This document shows positions 54,418 to 63,418 of a stretch of DNA of 64,000 bases, piece by piece. Position 1 is the stretch's first letter. The number at the start of each line of letters is the position of its first letter. The stretch spans positions 1 to 64,000 of the forward strand of contig CAILUG010000057.1 in NCBI GenBank assembly GCA_903837345.1, written 5' to 3'. The notes beneath the pieces are model-generated. The model was not told the DNA's origin. It did not search any database and worked only from the letters and a program-made list of their open reading frames with translations. Origin of the DNA: an uncultured Gammaproteobacteria bacterium. Its GTDB lineage: Bacteria; Pseudomonadota; Gammaproteobacteria; Pseudomonadales; Pseudohongiellaceae. A program made the translations under genes and the position numbers.

Positions 54418-55047
54418 ATGCTGACTGTTGCCAATCTTGGCTGTGAACGCGATGAACGGGTGCTGTTTGATCAGCTGTCGCTCACTGTGGGCTCCGGCAT
54501 GCTGATGCAAATCCAGGGTGCCAATGGCAGTGGCAAGACCACAGTGCTGCGCATACTGGCCGGCCTGAACAGTGAATATACCGGCACAGTGTCGTGGCAG
54601 GGCAAGCCATGCCGGCAAGTGCAGCAGGAATTTCAGCAGGCCTTGTTCTATCTCGGCCACGCGCCCGCCATCAATCGCACGTTGACGCCGCTGCAGAATC
54701 TGCGCTGGTTTTGCGCATTGCATGGTTTCAGCGACGATGTGGCCATACACACAGCACTGCAGGAGCTTGGCCTTGCCGGTTATGCTGATATCCCCTGCCA
54801 TCAAATGTCAGCCGGCCAGCAGCGCAGGGTCAGCCTGGCGCGTCTGTCATTGACCACCGCGCCATTGTGGATCATGGATGAACCCTTCACCGCACTCGAT
54901 CGCCAGGGCGTGTCCGAACTGGAAGCGCGCATTGACCGCCATGCCAAAAACGGCGGCGCAGTGATTCTCACCACCCATCACTCCTTGCAGACCACACACT
55001 TGTTGACAGTGGTGAACCTCGACGCGTTGCGCATGGAGGTTGCATGA
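54418..55047 (+). CDS. ccmA: Cytochrome c biogenesis ATP-binding protein CcmA
   Basis: ABC ATPase of 209 residues that powers release of holo-CcmE from the CcmCDE complex. Walker A GANGSGKTT (34-42), signature MSAGQQRRVSLARL and Walker B LWIMDEPFTALD are intact. First gene of the ccmABCDEFGHI set. It overlaps ccmB by four bases. Confidence 0.96.
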   Translation: MLTVANLGCERDERVLFDQLSLTVGSGMLMQIQGANGSGKTTVLRILAGLNSEYTGTVSWQGKPCRQVQQEFQQALFYLGHAPAINRTLTPLQNLRWFCALHGFSDDVAIHTALQELGLAGYADIPCHQMSAGQQRRVSLARLSLTTAPLWIMDEPFTALDRQGVSELEARIDRHAKNGGAVILTTHHSLQTTHLLTVVNLDALRMEVA

Positions 55048-55733
55048 GTCGTAGTGCCATTGGTCTGGGTGGCAGTTTGGGCGCAACCTTGCAGCGCGAA
55101 CTGCAACTGGCATTCAGCAGCCCCGGCCGTATTGTCAATCCGCTGATGTTTTTTGTGATTGCCGTGTCGTTGTTTCCGCTTGGCGGCCGCATGTCGCCTG
55201 ACCAGTTGGGCACCATTGCGCCTGGCGTCATCTGGGTCACGGCACTTTTGGCAGTGATGCTGTCGATGGAAAGCCTGTTTCGCAGTGATTTCGATGATGG
55301 CTCACTCGAACAGCTGCTGTTGAGTCCGCAACCCTTGTATTTCCACCTGCAGGTGAAAGTACTGGCCCATTGGCTGGTCACCGGTCTGCCGCTGGTAGTG
55401 ATTTCCCCACTGCTGGGTTTGTTGCTGCAACTGCCGGCAGCGGGCTATGCCCCATTGTTGCTAGGGCTATTATTGGGGACTCCGGCACTCAGCATGATTG
55501 CCGCAATTGGCACGGCGTTGACGGTGGGTCTGGCTCGCAGTGGACTCCTGCTCGCCGTGTTAGTATTACCGCTGTCGATTCCGGTGCTGGTGTTCGGGGC
55601 CGGCTTGGTTGATACCGCGCTCAATGGGCTGCCGTTGAGTGGAGTGGTCGCCGTGCTGGGTGCACTGTTGGTATTGGCAGGCACTTTGGCCCCCTTGGCG
55701 ATTGGCGCTGCACTGCGTATCAGTGTTCACTGA
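55044..55733 (+). CDS. ccmB: Heme exporter membrane protein CcmB
   Basis: Membrane partner of CcmA, 229 residues with six helices. The opening LQRELQLAFSSPGRIVNPLMFFV and DFDDGSLEQLLLSP are family blocks. It is followed by an unusual gap of 102 bases before ccmC, while all other ccm junctions overlap or are within a few bases. Confidence 0.95.
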   Translation: MSRSAIGLGGSLGATLQRELQLAFSSPGRIVNPLMFFVIAVSLFPLGGRMSPDQLGTIAPGVIWVTALLAVMLSMESLFRSDFDDGSLEQLLLSPQPLYFHLQVKVLAHWLVTGLPLVVISPLLGLLLQLPAAGYAPLLLGLLLGTPALSMIAAIGTALTVGLARSGLLLAVLVLPLSIPVLVFGAGLVDTALNGLPLSGVVAVLGALLVLAGTLAPLAIGAALRISVH

Positions 55734-55835
55734 GGCGTCTGGTGAGGTGTCGGGTGAAAGAAGCCACTGCAACCGTCATGAAACTTGCACTCTGTTTACA
55801 CTTAACCTGCAAAGAACTGTCTTAAGCTGATTCCT

Positions 55836-56585
55836 ATGTGGCAATGGCTGTACAAACTGGGCTCGCCCAGACATTTTTATGAGATGACCACCGGCTTTGT
55901 GCCGTGGTTGACCGGCGTGTCGCTTTTCTTGCTCATCGTGGGTGTGGTGTGGGGTCTTGGCTTTGCACCGCCCGATTATCAGATGGGAGACAGCTACCGC
56001 ATCCTCTACATACATGTGCCGACTTCGATGGGCGGTATGGGGGCCTTTGTGTTGCTTGCCATGATGGCGGCGATGCACATGATCTGGAATATCAAGATGG
56101 CCGATATCGTCGCCAAGGTATGTGCACCGGTCGGTGCCGGTTATACGGCGCTGGGTCTGATTACCGGTTCGCTGTGGGGCAAGCCCACCTGGGGTACCTA
56201 CTGGATATGGGAAGCCAGATTGACGTCTTATCTGATCCTGCTTTTCCTGTTTCTCGGAGTGATGGCATTGCGCGCAGCCTACGATTCGGAAAGATCCGGT
56301 TCCAAAGCCGCTTCAGTGCTGGCTATCGTCGGCGTAGTGAATGTGCCTATCATTTATTACTCGGTGTACTGGTGGAACACGCTGCATCAGGTTCCCAGTG
56401 AATTGGGGCGTGATGGTTCGGCCAATCCGCCGGAAATCTTTATTCCCGCTTTGTTTACGGGTTTCGCGGTCATCGGTTTGTTTTTTCTCGCGGTGATCCT
56501 GCGCAGCCGCAACGAAATTCTTTACCGGGAACGACGTGCGCAATGGGTGCAGGATCTTCTGGAAAAGGAGTTGGCTGATGTTTGA
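55836..56585 (+). CDS. ccmC: Heme-handling protein CcmC
   Basis: Membrane protein of 249 residues that loads heme onto CcmE. The WWD-type motif appears as WGKPTWGTYWIWEARLTS, with flanking His residues in IYIHVPTSMG and NTLHQVPSEL. It overlaps ccmD by eight bases. Confidence 0.96.
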   Translation: MWQWLYKLGSPRHFYEMTTGFVPWLTGVSLFLLIVGVVWGLGFAPPDYQMGDSYRILYIHVPTSMGGMGAFVLLAMMAAMHMIWNIKMADIVAKVCAPVGAGYTALGLITGSLWGKPTWGTYWIWEARLTSYLILLFLFLGVMALRAAYDSERSGSKAASVLAIVGVVNVPIIYYSVYWWNTLHQVPSELGRDGSANPPEIFIPALFTGFAVIGLFFLAVILRSRNEILYRERRAQWVQDLLEKELADV

Positions 56586-56826
56586 ATTCCGTTTCGCCAG
56601 TCTCGGTGACTTCCTGGCCATGGGTGGTCACGCCGGTTTTGTGTGGGGTTCCTATCTGGCGTTTGCCCTGGTAGTGGTGTGGAATTTCTGGCAGCCACGC
56701 ATGGAGCGCAGACGTGTTGTGCGCTTGTTGCATGCACGTCAGGACCGGCAGCCGCAACAGTCAGCCATATCTGTTGCCATACATTCGCAGCAAGGCGCCC
56801 AGCAGCAGCAAGGCGAGGCCGACTAA
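56578..56826 (+). CDS. ccmD: Heme exporter small protein CcmD
   Basis: Protein of 82 residues with one membrane helix (about 18-36, HAGFVWGSYLAFALVVVW) and a basic tail. It stabilises the CcmC-CcmE complex. The start overlaps the ccmC end. Its Gln-rich C-terminus is longer than usual for the family. Confidence 0.9.
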   Translation: MFEFRFASLGDFLAMGGHAGFVWGSYLAFALVVVWNFWQPRMERRRVVRLLHARQDRQPQQSAISVAIHSQQGAQQQQGEAD

Positions 56827-56836
56827 GGTTGTCACC

Positions 56837-57304
56837 ATGAATCAAGTCCGCAAACAGAAATTCCTCATCGTTGGCAGCATCCTGGCCGGTTCAATAGTGA
56901 CCGTTGGGCTGTTGCTGGTGGCATTCGACAAGGGCCTGAATGCCTTCATCACTCCTACCGAAATCGCTGAGGGCAAGGTGAATGGGAGCCATAACTTCCG
57001 CATTGGCGGCATGGTCAAGAAAGGCAGTCTGGTCAGGAAGGGAACCGGCACGCAGATCGAATTCATTGCCACGGATTTCAATGAAGATATTCCCGTGGTT
57101 TACACCGGCGTGCTACCGGATCTGTTCCGTGAAGGCCAGGGTGTCACAGCGGATGGGCACATGGATGCCAGCGGAGTTTTCCAGGCGGATACCGTTCTGG
57201 CCAAACATGATGAGAACTATATGTCGAAGGAAGTCAAAGCAGCGATGGATGCTGCTGAAAAGAAAAAGACAGGCAAGCTGGCAACTGAAGGAGCTCACCC
57301 GTGA
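56837..57304 (+). CDS. ccmE: Periplasmic heme chaperone CcmE
   Basis: Protein of 155 residues with an N-terminal anchor helix (about 9-28) and an OB-fold. The covalent heme-binding His is His124 in LAKHDENYM, with Tyr128 as the axial ligand. The start at MNQVRKQK was chosen over an upstream frame because it gives the normal N-terminus. Its stop overlaps the ccmF GTG. Confidence 0.96.
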   Translation: MNQVRKQKFLIVGSILAGSIVTVGLLLVAFDKGLNAFITPTEIAEGKVNGSHNFRIGGMVKKGSLVRKGTGTQIEFIATDFNEDIPVVYTGVLPDLFREGQGVTADGHMDASGVFQADTVLAKHDENYMSKEVKAAMDAAEKKKTGKLATEGAHP

Positions 57305-59313
57305 TACCTGAACTTGGCAATTTTGCGCTGATGCTGGCGCTGTGCCTGGCGCTGCTGCAGGCAGTGCTGCCAATGGCAGGCACCTATACCGGCAGCACGG
57401 TATGGATGGGGCTGGGTCGGCCACTCAGTGCCGGCATCTGGGTGTTCATGGTGCTGGCATTCGGCTGTCTGGCGCGTTCATTCCTGCACGATGACTTCTC
57501 GGTGGCTTATGTCGCACGCAATTCCAATTCCGAATTGCCGGTGTATTACAAATTTGCCGCCGTGTGGGGCGCCCATGAAGGCTCGCTGCTGTTGTGGGTG
57601 CTGATCCTGTCCAGCTGGGGTTATGCAGTCAGCCTGTTGAGTTCGAAGTTGCCGCTCGACATTGTTGCCCGCGTGTTGTCGGTGATGGGCATGATTACCG
57701 CCGGCTTTCTTGCGTTCATGATATTCACCTCCAATCCGTTCGATCGCATGCTGCTCAACACACCAAGTGAAGGCGCTGATCTCAATCCGTTGTTGCAGGA
57801 TTTTGGTCTCACCGTGCATCCGCCGTTCCTCTACATGGGATATGTCGGCTTCTCCGTCGCGTTTGCATTTGCGATTGCGGCGCTGTTGACCGGTCGTCTA
57901 GATGCTGCCTGGGCGCGCTGGACGCGGCCGTGGACCAATGCGGCCTGGGCCTTCCTTACCATCGGCATCACGCTGGGTTCGTGGTGGTCCTATTACGAAC
58001 TGGGCTGGGGCGGCTGGTGGTTCTGGGATCCGGTGGAAAACGTCAGCTTCATGCCGTGGCTGGTCGGTACCGCGCTGATCCATTCGCTGGCGGTGACTGA
58101 AAAACGCGGCGTATTCAAAAGCTGGACAGTGCTGCTGGCAATCTCGGCATTCTCACTGAGCATGCTGGGCGCCTTCATCGTGCGTTCCGGTGTGATCACT
58201 TCCGTGCATGCGTTTGCGACAGATCCCCAGCGCGGCATGGTGCTGCTGGCCTTGTTGCTGGTGATCATCGGCGCTTCGCTGTGTCTTTACGCGATACGTG
58301 CGCCGGTGGTGAAGGGCTCCGCTGGTTATGCAGCCAACTCGCGTGAAGTGTTTCTGCTGATCAACAACATCCTGCTGGTGGTGAGCACCGCCATGATCCT
58401 GCTCGGCACCTTGTTCCCGCTGATCCATGAAGCCATCTATGGTGAAGCCAATCGTGTATCGGTGGGGCCGCCGTATTACAACACCATCTTTATTCCACTG
58501 ATGGCGCTGTTGGCGTTCTTCCTGGGCGTGTCGACGTTCTCGCGCTGGAAAAAGACCTCAATGGAACATCTGAAAAGCAATCTCAAGCTGGTGCTGCTTG
58601 CCAGCGTTGCACTCGGCATCGTGGTGCCGCTGATTGTCACCGGCGGTTTCAATCCGGCCATCATGTTGGCAGTGGCGCTGGTACTGTGGATCGTGTTCGG
58701 CCTCCTCAAGGACATTCGCGACAAAACTGCCAACAAGGCTTCGCGCTGGGCCGGTCTCTGTGGCCTCGGTCGCAGTTATTACGGCATGCAGCTGGCACAT
58801 TTTGGTGTGGCCGTTCTGATCACGGGTATTTGCCTCACCAGTCATTACAGTGTCGAGCAGGATGTCAGGCTGAAGCCGGGCGAGAGCATCAGCATCGGCG
58901 ACTACAGTTTTGAATTTGGCGGGGTAGTGGAGCGCAAAGGTCCCAATTACGACGCGCAATCTGCCACCATCAATGTCAGCAAGAATGGCAAGCCTTATCG
59001 TGTGATGAATCCGGAGAAGCGCAAATATCACGCAAGCGGCAGTGTGCAGACCGAGGCCGCCATCGACACCGGGTTTTTCCGTGATCTCTTCACCGCTCTG
59101 GGCGATCCGCGTGGCGAAGATGCCTGGGTGGTGCGCTTGCACGTGAAGCCATTCGTGTTCTGGATCTGGATGGGTGCCTTCCTGATGGCAAGCGGCGGTG
59201 TGCTGGCCTTGCTTGACCGACGTTATCGTTACAAGCCGGTGTTGTTGGCTGAAGCTGCTGTGCAACCCGGGTCTGAACCGCAGCCAGTGGCTGCCAAGGC
59301 CGTCAATACATGA
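57301..59313 (+). CDS. ccmF: Heme lyase subunit CcmF
   Basis: Large membrane protein of 670 residues that, with CcmH and CcmI, attaches heme to apocytochromes. Start at a GTG overlapping the ccmE stop. WWD domain as YYELGWGGWWFWDPVENVSF, and the conserved His residues in VWGAHEGSLLLW and VHPPFLYMGY. About 15 helices. It overlaps ccmG by four bases. Confidence 0.97.
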   Translation: MIPELGNFALMLALCLALLQAVLPMAGTYTGSTVWMGLGRPLSAGIWVFMVLAFGCLARSFLHDDFSVAYVARNSNSELPVYYKFAAVWGAHEGSLLLWVLILSSWGYAVSLLSSKLPLDIVARVLSVMGMITAGFLAFMIFTSNPFDRMLLNTPSEGADLNPLLQDFGLTVHPPFLYMGYVGFSVAFAFAIAALLTGRLDAAWARWTRPWTNAAWAFLTIGITLGSWWSYYELGWGGWWFWDPVENVSFMPWLVGTALIHSLAVTEKRGVFKSWTVLLAISAFSLSMLGAFIVRSGVITSVHAFATDPQRGMVLLALLLVIIGASLCLYAIRAPVVKGSAGYAANSREVFLLINNILLVVSTAMILLGTLFPLIHEAIYGEANRVSVGPPYYNTIFIPLMALLAFFLGVSTFSRWKKTSMEHLKSNLKLVLLASVALGIVVPLIVTGGFNPAIMLAVALVLWIVFGLLKDIRDKTANKASRWAGLCGLGRSYYGMQLAHFGVAVLITGICLTSHYSVEQDVRLKPGESISIGDYSFEFGGVVERKGPNYDAQSATINVSKNGKPYRVMNPEKRKYHASGSVQTEAAIDTGFFRDLFTALGDPRGEDAWVVRLHVKPFVFWIWMGAFLMASGGVLALLDRRYRYKPVLLAEAAVQPGSEPQPVAAKAVNT

Positions 59314-59843
59314 GCAATCGCGCCAAACTTTTCATCCCGGCAATATTTTTTGTCACTATGCTGGGACTGTTGCTGTACGGGTTGTTTCACGACCCCAGCA
59401 AGGTTCCTTCCGCATTGATCAGTCGTTCAATGCCGGTATTCACCCGGCCGAATCTGTTCGATGACAAAGCAGCAGTCAGCAATGAACAGCTGAAGGGTGG
59501 CATCTTTCTCGTCAATGTGTGGGCCACCTGGTGTCCGCCTTGCCATGCCGAACATCCCTACCTGCTGGAAATCAGCGAGCGGGAAAAAGGCGTGACCTTC
59601 GTGGGTGTCAATTACAAGGATGATGCGCAAGCTGCACGTGATTTTCTGCAGGAGCGGGGCAATCCGTTCAAGATCAGTTTCAGTGATCCAGCCGGCACTT
59701 TGGGTATCGAGCTTGGTGTTGCCGGCGCTCCCGAAACTTTCCTGCTGGATGCCACCGGCACCATTCGCTACAAGTATGTCGGCGCCATCGACAACCGCGT
59801 GTGGGAGGAAAAATTCGTTCCCCTGCTGGCGCAACTGAGGTAA
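59310..59843 (+). CDS. ccmG: Thiol:disulfide protein CcmG (DsbE)
   Basis: Membrane-anchored thioredoxin of 177 residues that reduces the apocytochrome CxxCH or CcmH. N-terminal helix (about 7-24), then WATWCPPC (Cys75, Cys78) and the GVAGAPETFLLD cis-Pro block. It is four bases from ccmH. Confidence 0.96.
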   Translation: MSNRAKLFIPAIFFVTMLGLLLYGLFHDPSKVPSALISRSMPVFTRPNLFDDKAAVSNEQLKGGIFLVNVWATWCPPCHAEHPYLLEISEREKGVTFVGVNYKDDAQAARDFLQERGNPFKISFSDPAGTLGIELGVAGAPETFLLDATGTIRYKYVGAIDNRVWEEKFVPLLAQLR

Positions 59844-59847
59844 CACC

Positions 59848-60318
59848 ATGTTGCGACGAATCCAGGTATTGTTGTTGGCTTTGCTGTTTGTTGTGCCAGC
59901 GTGGGCCGCCATCGAGGAAGTCGATTTCAACGACGCGCAACAACTGGTGCGTTACAAGGCGCTGATTGCCGAACTGCGCTGCCCGATGTGTCTGAATGCC
60001 AATCTGGCCGGCTCGGATGCGCCGATTGCTGCCGATTTGCGTGCTGAAATCCACAAACAGATTCTGGCCGGCAAAAGTGACGAAGAAATCCTGCAATTCC
60101 TGACTGAGCGCTACGGTGAATTCATCCTCTACAAGCCGCCACTACACATAGCTACTTCGATTTTGTGGTTTACACCTCCGCTGCTGCTCTTGCTGGGATT
60201 CTTTGTGCTGCGCCGCATGCTGGCAGGCTCACGCCTGCAGACAGCCGAGTCGGACCCGCTAAGCAGGCAGGAACAAGAACAATTGCAGCAACTGCTGCAG
60301 AAAGATCAACAAGGTTAA
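59848..60318 (+). CDS. ccmH: Cytochrome c biogenesis protein CcmH
   Basis: Protein of 156 residues with a signal sequence, the LRCPMC motif (Cys45, Cys48) in a three-helix domain and a C-terminal membrane helix. It holds the apocytochrome thiol for ligation. It has only the N-terminal domain of E. coli CcmH; the TPR part is encoded separately as ccmI. Confidence 0.96.
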   Translation: MLRRIQVLLLALLFVVPAWAAIEEVDFNDAQQLVRYKALIAELRCPMCLNANLAGSDAPIAADLRAEIHKQILAGKSDEEILQFLTERYGEFILYKPPLHIATSILWFTPPLLLLLGFFVLRRMLAGSRLQTAESDPLSRQEQEQLQQLLQKDQQG

Positions 60319-60322
60319 TGCA

Positions 60323-61570
60323 ATGATTCAATACTGGGTTCCGCTTGCACTGCTGACAGTGGTCGCCATGTCGTTTGTGCTGATTCCGCTGTGGCGTTTG
60401 CGCAAGCGTGAGTTGCAGCGTGACTGGCATGTGCGCGAGGAAAAGAACCGCGAAATCTTTGCCCAGCGTCAGCAGGAGCTGGAGCAGGAAATGCGGGATG
60501 GCAGCATCGCCAACGAAGATTACCATCGGCTGCTGGCCGAGCTGCAACGCGCGTTTCTTGCTGACATGCAGGGTCTGCAAAGCCTGCAGTCTTCACCGCC
60601 AAATGCGCAAGCCGCCATGTTGTGGGTGCCGTTGGTGCTGGTATTGCTGATTCCGGTAGCGGCGGTGGTGCTCTACAGCTACAAAGGTTCTGCGCCGGAT
60701 TTGCAGTTGCCGGCCTTGATGAAAGAAGTAGGTGCTGCCCAGGACAAGGACAGCCAGGCTGCTGCACTCGACAAATTGGCCACTGTTCTTGCTGAACGCA
60801 TGCAGCGCCGGCCGGCGGATCTGCAGAATGGCTACATGCTGGGTACGCTCTATCTCGGCATGGATCGTCACGCCGAAGCCATCACCGTGTTCAAGCAGAT
60901 GCTGGATCACATGAAGCCAAGCCCGGATCGCGCCACGGTGCTGGGTCAGCTGGCACAGACTTATTTCCTGCAGGCCAACAACACCATTACGCCGGAAGCC
61001 AAGGCTGCGATGGAAGCAGCGCTCACGCTGAACCCCAATGAGCAATCGGTGATGGGGCTCTATGCAGTTGACGCATTTCTCAAGCGTGATTTTGTCACTG
61101 CGCTGAAGTACTGGCGCCGGCAATTGTCCGATCTGCAACCCGGCAGTGCTGATGCCGAACAGCTGCGGCAGAGAATCACCGTAATAGAGTCCAATCTGCC
61201 AGCAGACCAGAAAGCAGCAGCGCAAGGCGCGCGTCTGTCGGTGGTGATTGATGTGTCACCCGAGCTTGCTGCCAAGGTAAGTGGCGACATGCGTTTGTTC
61301 GTTTACGCCAGAAATCCTGCGATGCCGATGCCTATCGTGGCGCAGAATCTGGCGGTGCCCAGCTTCCCGTTCACGATCATGCTCGACAATACGATGTCAA
61401 TGACTGGCATGCAGCTCGAGTCGGCCCCCAAACTGGTGGTGGGTGCGCGGCTGTCGCGTTCAGGCACTGCCATTGCCAAAAGCGGTGATCTGGAAACACT
61501 GTCGGCTCCGTTTGAATTGAAGGACCAGGGCAGCCCGCTGACCATTACCATCAACAGCATCGTGCCCTGA
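60323..61570 (+). CDS. ccmI: Apocytochrome chaperone CcmI
   Basis: Protein of 415 residues: two membrane helices (about 5-22 and 93-112) separated by a loop with coiled-coil character, then TPR repeats (about 140-270) that bind the C-terminus of apocytochromes, and a beta-rich end domain. It closes the ccm operon. The MFS gene follows without a terminator. Confidence 0.94.
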   Translation: MIQYWVPLALLTVVAMSFVLIPLWRLRKRELQRDWHVREEKNREIFAQRQQELEQEMRDGSIANEDYHRLLAELQRAFLADMQGLQSLQSSPPNAQAAMLWVPLVLVLLIPVAAVVLYSYKGSAPDLQLPALMKEVGAAQDKDSQAAALDKLATVLAERMQRRPADLQNGYMLGTLYLGMDRHAEAITVFKQMLDHMKPSPDRATVLGQLAQTYFLQANNTITPEAKAAMEAALTLNPNEQSVMGLYAVDAFLKRDFVTALKYWRRQLSDLQPGSADAEQLRQRITVIESNLPADQKAAAQGARLSVVIDVSPELAAKVSGDMRLFVYARNPAMPMPIVAQNLAVPSFPFTIMLDNTMSMTGMQLESAPKLVVGARLSRSGTAIAKSGDLETLSAPFELKDQGSPLTITINSIVP

Positions 61571-61577
61571 GCAGTCC

Positions 61578-62810
61578 TTGGCCTTCGCAGCCCTCACTGC
61601 CGCCTTTCGCAACCGCAACTACGCCATCTACACCAGCGGCAATTGCCTGTCATTGCTCGGCTTCTGGATGCAGCGGCTGGCAGTCAGCTGGCTTACCTGG
61701 GAATTGTCGCACTCCGAATTCTGGGTAGGGGCGGTCGCCTTTGCTGAAATTGTCCCGCTAATCATTGTTGGGCCGCTGTTCGGGGTGTGGGCCGACCGCT
61801 TTGATCGTCGCAAGCTGGCAATGTGGATTCAGGTGCTTATGCTGACGCAGGCACTGGTATTGTTCATAGCACTCGAACTTGGCTGGGTGTCGATAGGCTG
61901 GTTGTTTGCACTGACCCTGCTGGAAGGCAGCTTGCAAGCCGCCTATCAGCCGGTGCGGCTGTCACTGATCCCCAATCTGGTGGCCAGGTCGGACCTGGTC
62001 GCTGCCGCAGCCTTCACTGCGGTGATCTTCAATGTTGCGCGTTTCCTCGGGCCGGCCATCGCCGGAGTGGTGATTGTCTGGTCCAGCCCGGCCTGGGCCA
62101 TCCTGTTCAATGGTGTCAGTTACCTTTTCATCATTGCGGCCTGGTGGTTTGTGAAAGTGGACGATTCCACACCCGTGCACGCCACTGCTTCCACGCTGAC
62201 CGAGGCACTGCTTGACGGTTATCGCTATGTGCAGCGTGAACCGGCGCTGGCCTTGATTTTCTCGCTGCTGATGTTGCTGGCACTGTTTGCGCGTCCGGTC
62301 ACCTACATGCTGTCTGCGTTTGTGGGAACGGTCTATCAGGGTGGACCACAAACATTGGCACTGTTTACCTCGGCAGTAGGCGCTGGTGCTGTCTTGGCAG
62401 GTCTGAAACTCTCAATGCAGGGCAAGACCAAAGGTCTGGTGCAGGCCATCCTGTGGAATTCCCTGCTTACCTTGCTCAGCATGCTGGGTTTTGCATTAAC
62501 CACCCATGAGCTTGCTGCCACGCTGCTGATGTTTGTGTTTGGCTACTCGGTCACCATCTGTGCGGTGGCAGCGCAGACGCTGGTGCAGAACAGCATCGAT
62601 GACACGATGCGGGGCCGGGTCCTCAGTCTGTGGGTTGCCGCCACACGCGGCCCGCCGGCTTTGGGGGTGCTGGTGCTTGGCTATCTTGGTTCCCGCTATG
62701 GGTTGCAATGGCCCTTTGCCGGTTCCGCACTGCTGTGTTTGCTGGGCTTGCTGTGGCTGGCACGCGGACGCCGAACAATGCGACGCTTCTTCGAACAGGA
62801 ATCGAATTAG
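61578..62810 (+). CDS. MFS transporter
   Basis: Membrane protein of 410 residues with 12 predicted helices and the loop motif GVWADRFDRRKLAMW. EntS-like in the same group as the gene at 40273 (FNVARFLGPAIAGVV and RGRVLSLWVAATRGPPALG). The frame begins at a TTG at 61578, seven bases after ccmI; the first ATG is at 61668 and would remove the first helix, so the TTG is preferred. The substrate is unknown. Confidence 0.8.
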   Translation: MAFAALTAAFRNRNYAIYTSGNCLSLLGFWMQRLAVSWLTWELSHSEFWVGAVAFAEIVPLIIVGPLFGVWADRFDRRKLAMWIQVLMLTQALVLFIALELGWVSIGWLFALTLLEGSLQAAYQPVRLSLIPNLVARSDLVAAAAFTAVIFNVARFLGPAIAGVVIVWSSPAWAILFNGVSYLFIIAAWWFVKVDDSTPVHATASTLTEALLDGYRYVQREPALALIFSLLMLLALFARPVTYMLSAFVGTVYQGGPQTLALFTSAVGAGAVLAGLKLSMQGKTKGLVQAILWNSLLTLLSMLGFALTTHELAATLLMFVFGYSVTICAVAAQTLVQNSIDDTMRGRVLSLWVAATRGPPALGVLVLGYLGSRYGLQWPFAGSALLCLLGLLWLARGRRTMRRFFEQESN

Positions 62811-62901
62811 CTGCACCTCTGTTTTCTGCCTGGAGGTATTCCATAAGAACAGATCAAAAGCGGCCTTACTAAACATCTGAGTATTACAAGCTCTAGCGCG
62901 A

Positions 62902-63013
62902 AGCCGGGGGTGGGCACAGGGTTCGCCGACACGCTACAAGTACGTCCCTGTAAGCTCGCCTCCGGCCATCCCTGGCCTCCGACGGTCGGCGAACCCTGTG
63001 CCCACCCCCGGCT
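62902..63013 (-). repeat. Palindromic element, copy 6
   Basis: Arms at 62902-62930 and 62985-63013 pair at all 29 positions. The 54-base core (62931-62984) is the reverse of copy 3 with about 50 of 54 identities, while the arms are unrelated to those of copy 3. It is divergent to copy 7, with 44 bases between. Confidence 0.92.
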
Positions 63014-63057
63014 TTCAGACATTGTTTTGAGTTCAGGAACCCACAACAGAATCTGAG

Positions 63058-63168
63058 AGCCTTGGGCAGAGAGACGCTTCTGAAACTGTCTGAGGCCAGG
63101 GACGGCCGAAGACAAGCTACAGGGACGTACTCGAGGCGTGTTTCAGAAGCGTCTCTCTGCCCAAGGCT
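63058..63168 (+). repeat. Palindromic element, copy 7
   Basis: Arms at 63058-63086 and 63140-63168 pair at all 29 positions. The core (63087-63139, 53 bases) starts TGTCTGAGGCC, contains GGCC-N6-GGCC, then ACAGGGACGTACT, and ends GGCGT. The arms differ from those of copy 3 at three positions, each compensated on the other side. Confidence 0.92.
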
Positions 63169-63418
63169 GTGCACCGAAATGCAGTTTTGTCCAAACCCAA
63201 ATCAATACTTGAATAAGTGCGAACCTGAACAGATCAGGATTTTGCAAAAATTGCTTCAAGTCGGTGCGTTGGCGGTCGTTATTGGCTGATAAGCATACGG
63301 ATATGGGGTGAGCAAAAGATCAACCCCGGCTTTGGAAGGCAGACTTCCTGATTTCGCCTGGATTGACACTTGCCGATTCAAATCCGGATTGGCATTTATT
63401 TTCTGGGGAAAACCAACA

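Larger units (their letters stand above)
62811..63418. other. Non-coding segment of 608 bases
   Basis: It holds two palindromic elements (62902-63013 and 63058-63168). From 63169 to 63418 I see no gene. A TTGACA lies at 63362-63367 but no matching -10 is evident. The small reading frames here come from the palindromes. Confidence 0.75.

Noticed and set aside
41528-63168. CRISPR array or classical integron
   Set aside because: The elements are dispersed rather than in regular array, there are no spacers of even size, and no cas or integrase gene is in view.
62807-63174. Minus-strand frames of about 100 codons in the region of copies 6 and 7
   Set aside because: They are read through the palindromes, have no ribosome site and resemble similar frames in the other copies.
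63350-63385. Flagellar sigma factor promoter for the PAS sensor
   Set aside because: GCCGATTC resembles the -10 but no TAAA-type -35 is at the right distance.
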